Positions 15,936 through 26,204 of a stretch of DNA of 64,000 bases are shown piece after piece. The DNA comes from Cristatella mucedo (Eukaryota > Bryozoa > Phylactolaemata > Cristatellidae): contig WPIO01000001.1 of NCBI GenBank assembly GCA_009760855.2, forward strand, positions 22,430,001 through 22,494,000, written 5' to 3'. Numbering within the stretch: the first letter of the stretch is position 1; every line of letters begins with the position of its first letter. Below the pieces are notes generated by a model. That model was given only the letters and a program-made list of their open reading frames with translations, searched no databases and was not told the DNA's origin. Made by a program: the position numbers and the translations under genes.

Positions 15936-16139
15936 CATTCTTCTTAGTGAAATTGTCTTTAAACAATGCTTACTGTTTGCTCTACGTTCTTATCTCTGCA
16001 TGATTCCGTAAATGTTACCAAACAAAGGTCAAACTTTACCAGAGGTCCTCTAACAGGCGACCGCGGGTGTCTCTCATGTGGTTTTGCATGCTTATCTACA
16101 GCGGACTATGAATATGGCTGCAGTGCTGGTCTTTAAGTC

Positions 16140-16640
16140 CTAGCGGTTTGAGCACGTGTCACCTTTGCTGAAAGAGCTAGGATGGTTGCCGGTTGAGCAA
16201 AGGATACAGAGCAAAGTTCTTACGCTGACCCACAAGGCCCGCCACGGCTTGGCTCCTTCGTACCTAGCTGAACTGCTGCATCAGTTTCAGCCTGTTCGCG
16301 CCTTCAGGTCCTGTGTGGACAATAAATTAGCTGTCCCATTCCTCCGCTTAAAGATAGTTGGCGACAGAAGCTTTAGCTCTGCAGGTCCTAGACTGTGGAA
16401 CTCGCTTCCACAATTCTTACGCAACGACATCTACTCTCCAACTACCGACTATAGCACATCTTTTTCAGCGGTCCTGAACTGCTACTTCTATGCTACTCAC
16501 TACCTCAAGTGCTCTCCTGACTCTGCTATGCTTCCCACTTTCTCTTTGTTTCGTGAGACGAAGTCTGTTGGCTACCGAATGCGTACCGAAAGCCGCTTAG
16601 GCTGTGAGTGCGCTATACAAAACTTTCCTGCGTAACACCC
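16140..16640 (+). mobile_element. LINE reverse-transcriptase C-terminal fragment (second family)
   Basis: A plus frame open from 16156 to 16635 contains the CR1/L2 thumb-region pattern Leu-Gly-Trp-Leu-Pro-Val-Glu-Gln-Arg-Ile (about 16174-16206), then Leu-Ala-Pro-Ser-Tyr-Leu, Gly-Asp-Arg-Ser-Phe-Ser and Pro-Arg-Leu-Trp-Asn-Ser-Leu-Pro. These match the order seen in the 52-kb copy, but the sequence is clearly diverged and has a different 3' end. It is 5'-truncated, lacking the catalytic YADD region. Confidence 0.8.
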
Positions 16641-16700
16641 ACATGGTCTTTATGACTTTGTGGAGTTACTGACGGAGATACATTACATTACATTACATCT
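16555..16700 (+). repeat. Second LINE 3'-end family with (CATTA)n tail
   Basis: After the reverse-transcriptase fragment comes a 3' segment with GAAAGCCGCTTAGGCTGTGA, GCGCTATACAAAACTTTCCT and GACTTTGTGGAGTTACTGAC, ending in CATTACATTACATTACAT. Near-identical segments occur in reverse at 21130, 33085, 45180 and 49345, so this is a repeat-family 3' terminus. The pentanucleotide tail distinguishes it from the ATT-tailed family. Confidence 0.8.
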
Positions 16701-16704
16701 AAGC

Positions 16705-17070
16705 AAGATACCCCGCATGTCATTAACTCATGGTCGCCGCCTGTCTTACAGCCAGTTGGAAATCACCCGAATGGAGATTTGGTTCTCTGAGGGTGCTATA
16801 AATTCTATCATTACTGTTGTTATTATTTTTCAGTCTGTCATTTCTTTCAACGGGTGCATTGTCCTTAGCTAGATCTACATCACCAAGAAGAGATTAGCAC
16901 CGATATATTAGCTCGGGTGACTATCCTATGTTTGGGTCAGATGGGATTCAAACGCTTGGCTGCCAACTGAGTCGTGCACATGAGCTCCCACTGAGCCCGT
17001 GTCCGTATGCTTGCTTTGACTCTCGCTGTTCGCTGTACCTGGAGAGTGCATCCGCTAGAAGGCGTCGATG
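16705..17070. other. Stretch without recognised gene
   Basis: No gene or repeat is recognised. A weak tRNA-like phrase around 16960-16985 does not have a convincing A-box/B-box pair. Confidence 0.3.
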
Positions 17071-17415
17071 CTAAAAGTTAAACAAGTGTGGATGATTAGG
17101 CAGAGCAGAATGCAGTACGGCGACTTTGTCCTTCCGCACCGTTCCACGCTTTAGCGATGGGTTCTGAACAATTTCAATCTTCATGCTTTCTCGGTCGATT
17201 TCCCGAGTCGGCACCCCGAGCTCAAATTTGAGTTTAATCCCCTGATGGACGAAGTGTTTGTTAAGTTCAAAAAGAGGTCTCTGATAGCGTCTGGTGGTCA
17301 CAGTGGCGCCATAAAAACTCCAAGCCAATTCTCTAGCAGCGCTCGCCTTTGTAATTATGGCGCCAATTCTTGTGCTCTGGCCTCTCGAAAGCTCGAAACC
17401 TAGAAGGATGAGCAA
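17071..17415 (-). CDS. Anonymous open frame, possible exon
   Basis: A minus frame is open for 114 codons to a TAA stop. It has no ATG at its start, but is preceded by a plausible splice acceptor: a T-rich stretch ending TTTGGCAG at 17416-17425. The predicted peptide is balanced in composition rather than low complexity, with alternating hydrophobic segments (for example GIKLKFELGVPTREIDRES near the middle) that could be beta strands. I do not recognise the family; a C2-domain-like end was considered but is not established. The stop at 17071 would make it a terminal exon. No neighbouring exons were identified. Confidence 0.22.
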   Translation of the reverse strand: MLILLGFELSRGQSTRIGAIITKASAARELAWSFYGATVTTRRYQRPLFELNKHFVHQGIKLKFELGVPTREIDRESMKIEIVQNPSLKRGTVRKDKVAVLHSALPNHPHLFNF

Positions 17416-17990
17416 CTGCCAAAGAGCAAAGACAACATCAAAACAGTAATGGCAAGTGGCAAAGAATCCCGCTGTCTAGCCGAGTTACGTAGAAGCAGCT
17501 TTTCACTTGTAGAGGCGTTACATGGAGTGCCATATTTTTGTTGCACAGGAAAAGGAGCTCTAGTATAGAGGGGTCAGACGTCGTGGTGCCTCTCCCATAG
17601 CTAAACAGCTAGCTGGGGGGCGTGGGTTCGGCCACGCCCCCGATCGAAAGCGCTGCATGATCGCATGCGTGTAGCGAGCACTTTAGCCGTTCGATCGCAC
17701 CTGGAGCCAGTTACATGGCCCTATTATGTCCGATCGGACTCTGAGAAGTAGGGCTGCGACCGTTTGATCTTTTGCCCCCCTCCCAGCTGGAAGGCCACCA
17801 CTCTTCATATCCTATCGAATTCCTTACTAGGAGGCCGCCAAGACTCCGGTTTGATGTTAACTCTTCCGTTGCATATTTCTCCTTCAATGTCTTCGTAGAA
17901 AACCACTTTACCTAGAAAGGAGAAGACGCTTGCTTTGAGATATATTGTCTCGGATAGCACCATGTGTGAATCATGGCAGGAGCACCAGGG
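17416..17990. other. Stretch without recognised gene
   Basis: Nothing is securely recognised. A B-box-like GTGGGTTCGGCCAC near 17620 is not accompanied by a good A box. Confidence 0.3.
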
Positions 17991-18008
17991 GCTGCAACAC
18001 CAGGGATA

Positions 18009-18272
<264 letters not shown>

Positions 18273-18432
18273 GAAGCTCGCGACATTTCGGGGAAGCTCG
18301 CGGTAGCACGCAGCAACTCGCGGCAGCTGGCGATAGTACGCGGCAGCTCGCGACAAGCTCGCAGAACAGCAAGACAGCTCGCGGCTGCTCGCGGCAGCTC
18401 GCGGCAGCTCGCGGCAGCTTACGGAGGCTGGC
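18273..18432. repeat. CAGCTCGCGG decamer-like array
   Basis: Directly adjoining the hexamer array, units of CAGCTCGCGG and variants are repeated about a dozen times, cleanest at 18390-18420. The unit differs from the neighbouring hexamer but shares its GCAGCT/GAGCAG flavour. Confidence 0.85.
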
Positions 18433-18579
18433 AGATAGAGATAAGCAATAGCAGCAGCAGCAGCCTATAACCCAAGCAGATTTTAGAGAATCATTCTCGA
18501 GCGAGTTAAAGCAGTCACAGGCCCAGAAAGCCGCAATAACTGGCGCCGGACGAACGATCAATCTGTTCGTCACATCTCG

Positions 18580-19840
18580 GCCAATGCTACGGCATTGGAC
18601 ACCTGAAGATTGCTTTTGTCAGTTCCGCGTGCTGGTATAAAATATTACTAACTCTGGCCTCCTAACCAATATATCAAGTTTTAAAATGCCATCACGCGGA
18701 CCTTAGACTATGGCCGGCACCTGTAAGACATCGGTTATCTTATTTCCCTTGACAACTTCTACATTATTAATCGTGGAAAGTTCATTCCTGATCCCGTCAA
18801 TAGCACACTTTTGGATCTGCTTTGTATTAAATTTAGCGTTAGTCGCAATACATTGCTAGCAATCATTCGATTTTAGATTTTTCCGAAATCACGGTTGTTA
18901 ACCTTTGCTCAAATTCAGAAAAGCCACACTCTTAAGATTCGGGTAAGCAATGCTATTGAATTCGTAGGAGTTCAGCAGAGGAATTTTTTGATTTCCTATA
19001 TATTTTGAATCTTATTACTATTATTTAAAAATATATATTTAGAACCTCATGTTTTGCAGAGCAAGCCTTCAATGCCGCTTTTAGGCAGCCGATTCCGTGA
19101 ACCATAACTAAATCTCCCCACACCGAACGGAAACATATGCTTCAGGTGCAATGCTCGACCGTTTAGTCACTAGCAATGAGATTAGCACAAGATGACTGGT
19201 AAGGGTTTTCAGCAACTGTCTCGCTTCTGACACCAAATGTTACGACCATGCTGGGACGGCTCTTTGACTAAATTCCTTAGCCATAGACTGCTGTGTTTGT
19301 ATAGATAGTATGTTAAGTGTTATATATGTTCCATCGTATTAATTTAGCTTTATGTAGCATCAGGGCTTCTCTGTTGATTAAGCCGCCGGGTATTACTAAG
19401 CTCGGACCGATAAATACACGTAGTTGCAGTCTAGTACTAGTGTTGAGTCATTTCGGAAGCACACTGCATAGATTGCTGGTGCCCTCCACCCTCAAGCACA
19501 ACACAGACAACTAACAAGTAATGATCATTGGTCCTGCAGATGCGTCACAGATACTGTGGAAGCCAGTTCCTCGAAGCACGGCTAACGAGTCCCTGAAGCT
19601 CTATCGCTACACGCAGGTACGCTCACAGTAGCAAAGGCGGTAGTGATCGATAACGCCGGTACCTAAATAACAAGTTAGTTTCCTTGAAGCAAAGCAGTAT
19701 ATTCCGTATGAATAAATGCAGTGTATACCTACACTACAATTTCCAGCTCTCCACGTAGAACTCGTAGGCTCTCAGTTCCACCCTCTGTCGTCGCGTGCTT
19801 TCAAGTAACTGCTTCTTCTTTTTTTTATCGCCGATAAAAG
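18580..19840. other. AT-richer stretch without recognised gene
   Basis: No open frame of note, repeat array or transposon terminus was recognised. Confidence 0.4.
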
Positions 19841-19927
19841 TCACGCATGGATTTTCCGATTCGGCGCTCCGTGGATCGACGCTGCCGCAGCGGACCGTGG
19901 AGTGTGAAACCCTCGTGGAACCTGAGA
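19841..19927 (+). CDS. Candidate anonymous internal exon
   Basis: An 87-base segment lies between a T-rich tract ending GATAAAAG (possible acceptor) and AGAGTAAGT (possible donor). At least two frames are open across it, one reading THGFSDSALRGSTLPQ. Third positions are rich in G and C, unlike the AT-rich surroundings. No family is recognised, and the call rests on composition and splice-like flanks only. Confidence 0.2.
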
Positions 19928-19929
19928 GT

Positions 19930-22885
19930 AAGTCGAGCAGCGGATGCAGCCTCTGTGTCACCATCTCTGGTCACCGTCTCTGGTCACCAGTAGCAGCAGA
20001 TGTCACTGTCGCACCTCCGCACACAATTTTAATTAAAAGCTTAATATATATTCCGGCACAATGCAAAAGTTTGGCTCGAACAAGCTCTTATCGATTTAAA
20101 ACCAAGCATTTAAGCTCTGCAATGAGAACAGAGAACGCAGTTCCCGTAGCTATTTTGGTGTAGAGCACTGAATGTTGCTGCTTCACTCCTCCACTCGATG
20201 CAAAATCTTCTGCTAAATGGCGGACGCACCCTTCGTTCGCCCCATGCTCCTGAATAGTTTTTACAACAGTCTATAGCGGAACTCACGCCGGAATTAATCC
20301 GTCCACGATTACGGCTTCTGTTCTGGGACAAGCAGGCTCCCGAATTAAGGTGATAAGGACCGCATATATCGTAATCTATGGTAGCTAAAAACCTTGCTAT
20401 TAAGATGCGTATTCAGATTATTTTCTGCCATCGTCATGCAAAGACGTTGCGCGCCGCTCGTTGAAATATGGAGTCGCGAAGCGCGCTTGCTTGCTTCCAA
20501 GTGCTCCTAAAAGTGGAAGCGGAAGAGTTTTGTTGCTATCATGCATTGCTACCTATGGGGCATACCCACGTGCATCACGTGGTTCTTCTCCGACTCGTTA
20601 GCAATGTGCTTCCGGGCGCTAGCTGCACTGATAGCTATCGCTTAGCAGTGAGCGCTAGCAGCAGTCACGAGAGCCGTGTTTGTTGTAATGACTGCATTAT
20701 AAGTTTTTACACATATATTTACATATTATACATCAAAACATGTAGTTAGGTCAACGGATTCCCTAACGGCTATCGTTGGGCAGAGACAGAAATTAATATT
20801 TGTGAATATTGGACCACTCACCGACTAAGACAGACGCTAAGTGCTCTTTCGATTTTACGGCCGTCTAGTGGATAAGGGGGAGCCCTCAACAAAAGCCTCG
20901 CAAAGCCATGGGCTCGTTACATTTGACAAAGGGATGAAATGGACAGTGCTCTTGAGACAGAGTTCGTAAGTCCTTATACTACTGCATTGGAGATTGAACT
21001 CCTGACTAGTCAGGAAGGGCCAGAATGCAGTTTAATCAACGTTGACGCCGCGATGATGAGTACCTGCGCTTCTATGGGTCTCACAAGCTACCCACGATAT
21101 TACCTTGAAGCTCTTAATCTAGTTCGATCTGTAACTCCGCAACGCCACAAGAACTAATGAGATGTTACGCAGGAGAGTTTTTTATGGCACGCAATGCCTA
21201 ATCGGTTTTTGGTGTGCTTAATTTTTTACACCAGTGTACATCCGAATGACCATTTCCACATATTTATACTTGATTATGAACTTGTTGAATCATGAAAATG
21301 ACCAGTTGCAGTTCAACTTCTTCAGCCTTGATCCCCGTCTGCTCTGGTTCTGCTGACCTCAATAGATGAGGATTTCGAGGCTGGCGTTACGCCGTGTTGA
21401 TGTATCTATAACAGCGGCTGGTTTATTTACTGGCCAACAAATCTTTATCGGCTAATGTTTAGTAAGCGCCTATTGCAAGGTAAATCATAAACTTCCATAC
21501 AGTATTCTCCCACCGTGGTGGTTGTCTACTGTAATCAGGAGTGACTGAGGTTGTCTCTCTGTAAGATGTTTTGCCGGATACCTATGGCATTTGATATGAT
21601 TCATTTCTAAGTCCTTCTTGAAAGCTCCCCATCCCGCATGGGAATCGCTGGCATTGCGCTACACAGATCTAGGTCCTCAGATCAGCGGAGATTTCAGAGT
21701 GCCAGGCCCATTATCTAATGGTTATCAGGTGAGCATTTGAAGTGGAGAGTACGGCAGTGATCTGGTCAATGTTCACTTAGCGAATGAGAAATACCCTTTC
21801 TCGTACCGTTGTAATCGCCAAGCACAATCCAGGCTCCAATTTTTATCCAGAAGACTTACTGTTGTACCTGCTCTTTGATTCCTCCCTGCCTCTCACCATC
21901 TGAAACTTCCCCAGCAGCCTGGCAGGTTTGATTGCTGACTTCCGATATGTGATGGCAGGTAACTTGCACACATAAAAAGACAATAAAGCCAACTTAGTCT
22001 TTATCATTCATCCTAGTGTCACTCAAAATTAGGTAAGAAAAACTCTTCAAAGTTAAAATCTTCCAGATCAACATATCTCCTCAAGCATTAAAAAAAATCT
22101 GGGGCTTTATACTTCAAAATTACCTTTCCATTGACCCAATTGTCCCCGCTTCTCTATTAAGTCTGTCTACTGTCGGCTAATTACCTTCCGAGAAAGTTGG
22201 GATTGCTTAGATTACATTAGAAAAGTGAATTTTGAAAAAAAATACAGAGTAAATTGTTCTAAAAGTCGATTACGTGCTAAGGGTCCCATTGAAAAGACTG
22301 GCATTTTGGAAATTGGGTCAAAAACTTTGACGACTTACACATAACTGAAAAAATAATGTTCAGGGTTGCAGAAAATAAAGCTAACAGGATGTTTAATGAC
22401 GTGTATAGCTAAACTTATGCACAAAAAATCAAGAATGCAGTGGTGTAAAGAAAAGATGAACTCATATTTCCAATTTTACACTGATACTTAAAAGTATTGA
22501 CCGAGTTATGGAACTTAAAAGGCATACAGCTAAACAGTCAAGGAAGCAGTTTAAAAGTCACAAGTAAGCAGCTCACCAAACTTAAAAAATGTACCTCGAT
22601 GTACTAAGGTTCAACAAGTTAGGACACAAGACGCATGTGATGCAGAGATTGGTAAATTTATTATTTGTTGACATGTTGCTTTCTGGTTGACTTCCAGGTA
22701 AGACACGGTTTGCATAGTCAGTTTTTATTTTATGCAAAAGCCAGCAAAAATTCAGATTCCATTTATAACATGTTTGCCAAGATATCCTAAGAAAGCAGTC
22801 GGTCATTGGAATGGTCTTATCAGTATTTTCTCGACAGTTATCCTTAAGCCTAGTTAGTCTATGCGTTGGGACATTCCATCTATAC
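19930..22885. other. AT-rich stretch without recognised gene
   Basis: Apart from a repeat segment near 21130, no coding region, tRNA head or simple repeat stands out in these 3 kb. Confidence 0.4.
21125..21225 (-). repeat. Second-family LINE 3' terminus (reverse orientation)
   Basis: On plus it reads CTGTAACTCCGCAACGCCAC, then GTTACGCAGGAGAGTTTTTT. This is the reverse complement of the 16.56-16.70 kb terminus with scattered differences. No coding sequence is attached. Confidence 0.7.
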
Positions 22886-22890
22886 TCGTA

Positions 22891-23016
22891 TAACTCTCTA
22901 CTTACAGGATTTCCTGTAACTCTCTACTAACAGATTACTGTAACTCTCTACTTAAAGGATTTCCTGTAACTCTCTACTTACAGATTACTGTAACTCTCTA
23001 CTTACAGGATTTCCTG
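22891..23016. repeat. Higher-order tandem repeat, alternating 26- and 24-bp units
   Basis: Five consecutive units all begin TAACTCTCTACT(T/A)A. Units 1, 3 and 5 are 26 bp and end GGATTTCCTG; units 2 and 4 are 24 bp and end CAGATTACTG. The array is therefore a 50-bp dimer repeated 2.5 times, with only two or three substitutions among copies. Confidence 0.95.
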
Positions 23017-23105
23017 CTTGGGCAACAACAAGCCCATAAATGGTGAAAAACTCGGCAATAAGGCTTGCCATGAAAGTGGCAGCTGCCACGCATATCAATA
23101 CTCCC

Positions 23106-23560
23106 CGACTGGATCCTCGTCAAGCAGTACAATAAATTTAATGTCAAGGTATTCACTTTTATATTCCTTAATTTGCTTGCTACGGCCTACGTATCTGAAG
23201 TGCTTAATTGGCTCTCCCCGATACCAATCGCTCTTTGTGACTCAAATCGTTTAGCTGTGCTACTGATAAATCTCAAATCACCTGGAGGCCTCGCCTTCAG
23301 TACTTTGTGCCACCTAAGCTTAGATAGCACTAGCTACTACCGGCCAACAACAAGACAGACTTGAGGCATTTACAAAGAAGCTAAAACGCACTTGTTACTC
23401 GCATAATTTCCTACGTCGGTGTGAATTGTCATTCACGTACTTACGTGCGGCAAAACTGCGAATCCTGATAGCATGAATCACTTAAAGTGATTCTACTCAA
23501 GCTTATGATGTAAAGTGCCTAGAAAGAGATTTAGTACTTACGGTGTTTTAAAGCAAATAT
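23106..23560 (+). mobile_element. Decayed LINE 3' end
   Basis: Across frame breaks, the plus strand keeps a peptide pattern like Val-Lys-Gln...Phe-Lys-Val...Leu-Leu-Ala-Thr-Ala-Tyr-Val-Ser-Glu-Val-Leu (23115-23215) and Ile-Asn-Leu-Lys-Ser (23267-23281). This is the order found near the end of the CR1/L2 reverse transcriptase. It ends with the terminal stem-loop TGTAAAGTGCCTAGAAAGAG at 23509-23528. Confidence 0.65.
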
Positions 23561-23569
23561 AACCAGTAT

Positions 23570-24020
23570 TAATTCTACGGAGGAGTTTTCTGAGTTGGCA
23601 CCGGGTACGCTTCGCTGCAGCGCGGCACAGCGTTTCCATCTCGCATCGTTCTAGAGGACGCTCTTGACCATAGTTGGCTAGCTAGTTGACGGTTGAGAGT
23701 TGGCAAAGGGCAATGTACACACTTCGATGAACGTTGAGTGCGAGTAAGTTGAAATATTAATAGCAGCAAGCAAGCCTGCGACACAAGTTCGAAGTCAAGA
23801 AAGAGGGAGTAGGACTGCGGGTTAGAGACTGCTAGTCTCTTCTACACTACGCTGACAGCTCTCGGTTTTGCCACTAAATTGAAGCTTCTTTAAATATAAA
23901 CTCTTTACTCTCATTTTTTTCTGCCCGCACATTTCTTTCCCTAGAGCATCTCGCGAGTGTAGGTACACGAAGTCGCGTGTGTACGGCTGGCTACTTTTCG
24001 ACTCGTAGCAAAGCAAGGCT
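23570..24020. other. Stretch without recognised gene
   Basis: Short overlapping frames on the minus strand (23575-23784, 23822-24016) have no recognisable domain. Confidence 0.3.
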
Positions 24021-26200
24021 GCTAGGCGTTACTGATGCGCCCGCTGACCGGCGCGGCAACCAAAGTGAAGTCTCGCGTTAAAGCTTTAGGAGCCAGCCAC
24101 GCGTTCGCATGACGGCTAGGTGCGCGGCGTCGGACGTGCGTCGTCCGAGAGCCGCATTGTTCAGCCGCCACCGCCTCCGCCGCCGACGACGAGGCGAACG
24201 GCACGCAAAGCCGTACCGGCGCTGCGGGCGCTCGGAGTGACAAGTGATCAATAACTGCTAACGAGCCGATCCAGGCTGCGAGCCGGCAACGAGCTCGCGC
24301 CGCGCGCGAACCAAGTCCTGGACTGAGCTCTGCCGTGTCGCCCTCGACTGCTTCGCGGCGGCCATTTTAAACCCACACCTCCGCGCCGAGCGGGTGTCGC
24401 CGCTGTGGACGTCAGCGTCGATTTATGGGGCGCGGGATCGGGGCGCCGAGCGTTCGTAAGACGGTCAAGCAGCAGCGCTCCTTTCCGTTCGCCAGTCCGC
24501 CAGCCTCGACGGCGGCTCGGCGGCGGTTTCGCATCGCGAACGGTCGCGCCGCGAAGAGTGGCAACGGGCGGTCGCAATCCGCGTTGTGCGGCGAGTGAGC
24601 GAAGACTGCCGCGAGGTCTGGCCGCCACCGACGAAGCGAGAGCGTAGAAGGAGGAGAGACTGACCCGGCTGCTTCGGGGCGCTCTCGCTGGCCCGCCCCC
24701 GTGCATTGGCGGAACCGCTGCGCGTCCGGCGGGAGGGGCTCGGCAGACCGTGGGTGTCCAGTGCGCCTCCAGGACGGCGCGCTCAACCGCTAACGCAAGC
24801 GTCGGACGGACGACTGGAGCGACTGGCGGAGTTTCACGAAGCGAAGAAGAGAATAAAGCTGAGACCTGTGTCGGGTGTCGGTGCGCGCCAAACGCTGCGC
24901 GCGGTCGGCAAAACTGTGCGAAACATGGTCGAATCGGTGGCCGCGGCCGCGGCCAGATTTACAGAGCGCTCGAGCCGATTCGGCCCACGTCGAGGCGACA
25001 AAGGCGACGAGAACAATGCCATTTGAGTCTCCATCGGAGGAAAGGAGGGCATGCGACGTCGTAACTAATCGGTCACGCCAGCATTTTTCTTTGATGAGAC
25101 CTTTTCTGGCCTCGCGTCGACGGATTGCGATATCAGGGGCGGCCGAGCCACCCGAGTCGTCGTCCCACGGGCAACGGTGCACGGCCGGAGTGGCTCCCCC
25201 GATGCCTCTCGACGCCCGCGCGTGCGCCGATTAGATTGCAATGCCGCGGAGCAGGTGCGACAACAAAATGCTGAAACGCTGAGTTGCAGAGGCATTTCCG
25301 GTTTGATCGATTAGCCCGAGCGACGGCCGCGAGTCGGCTCGATGAAAAAGCGTCGCCGGGAATTTGAAGCCGTCTTTTCGCGACGGTGCGACGCACGCCC
25401 TCAGCTTCGGAGAAGCGGAGAGCCTCCGACGAGCAAAAGGTCTCGCAATAGAGGTCGCGGGCATTCGCGGCGATGCCGCTCCAGGTCCGAGCGCAGGAAA
25501 ATCGAACGAGAAGCGCTCTCGGCCCATTCAAACGCTAATGGCGCTTTAGCTGCTCCGCCGCCCCCGCTATCCGGCGGCTCGCCCTTGTGGCTGGCCGCTA
25601 ACGAGATGTCGGCGCGGCCTGCCCCCCCCAGCATCGACGTCCGCCGCTTCGAATGCGCGCTATTGTGCGCGACTGAACGGAGCTTTGTGCGTCGCCGCGC
25701 GCTCGCTCGGCGGGGTTGCGGGGCGGCGCGCCGGCGCGCCGGCGCGCGTGTACGAGCGCGCCGCTCTAGACGCTCAATTCCTATCGATTCTTGGCAAGAG
25801 AGCGGCGCCGAGGCACTCGCCGCCGCCTCCTCCGCCGCCGCGCTCGGGCGTCGCTCCTATCCGGAGGCCGGCGCGTTTCTCCCCGGCGCTCGCTGCTCCG
25901 TCGGAGAAGCGGACGCGCCTGCCTGGAGGCCGGCGCTGCCAGGGGCCGCCGAGCTGCCTTCGCGAAAAAGTTGCCCCCGCGAAGCGTAGCTGGATGTCAC
26001 CCCCGTCGCGTCTTCGGAAGGTGCCGCCACCGCAGCTGGTTCGCGTCGCGCCCCCTTATGTGCTCGTCGCTCCGTAGCCCCCCCGCGACGCCGTAGAACG
26101 TCTGCTGGCACGCGGTGCACGTTTCGCCGTACGACGGCTCGGCGCGCTTCCGGTGCGGCGCTCTGCCGCAATGCACTGCCAGCAGAAGCTTTGCACATCC
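24020..26200. other. Isolated CpG island-like block
   Basis: About 2.2 kb of very CpG-dense sequence sits abruptly within AT-rich DNA on both sides. It includes (CGG/CCG) runs, a GCGCGCCGGCGCGCC palindromic stretch near 25728-25745 and frames up to 215 codons (25342-25989 plus), all Arg/Ala/Pro-rich on both strands. In animal genomes such blocks often mark promoters and first exons, so a transcription start is plausible. I recognise no protein, and no frame is preferred. Confidence 0.5.
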
Positions 26201-26204
26201 TAAG

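Noticed and set aside
17071-17415. C2 domain assignment for the open minus frame
   Set aside because: Only a vague strand-like pattern; the calcium-binding Asp positions and typical spacing are not evident.
17545-17650. tRNA-like element around GTGGGTTCGGCCAC
   Set aside because: B-box-like sequence only; no matching A box and no second copy.
22891-23016. CRISPR-like direct repeats
   Set aside because: Units are contiguous with no unique spacers, and the context is an animal genome.
24248-25989. Arg/Pro/Ala-rich proteins in the CpG island
   Set aside because: Equally long frames exist on both strands and in several phases, as expected from GC-rich DNA; none has a recognisable domain.
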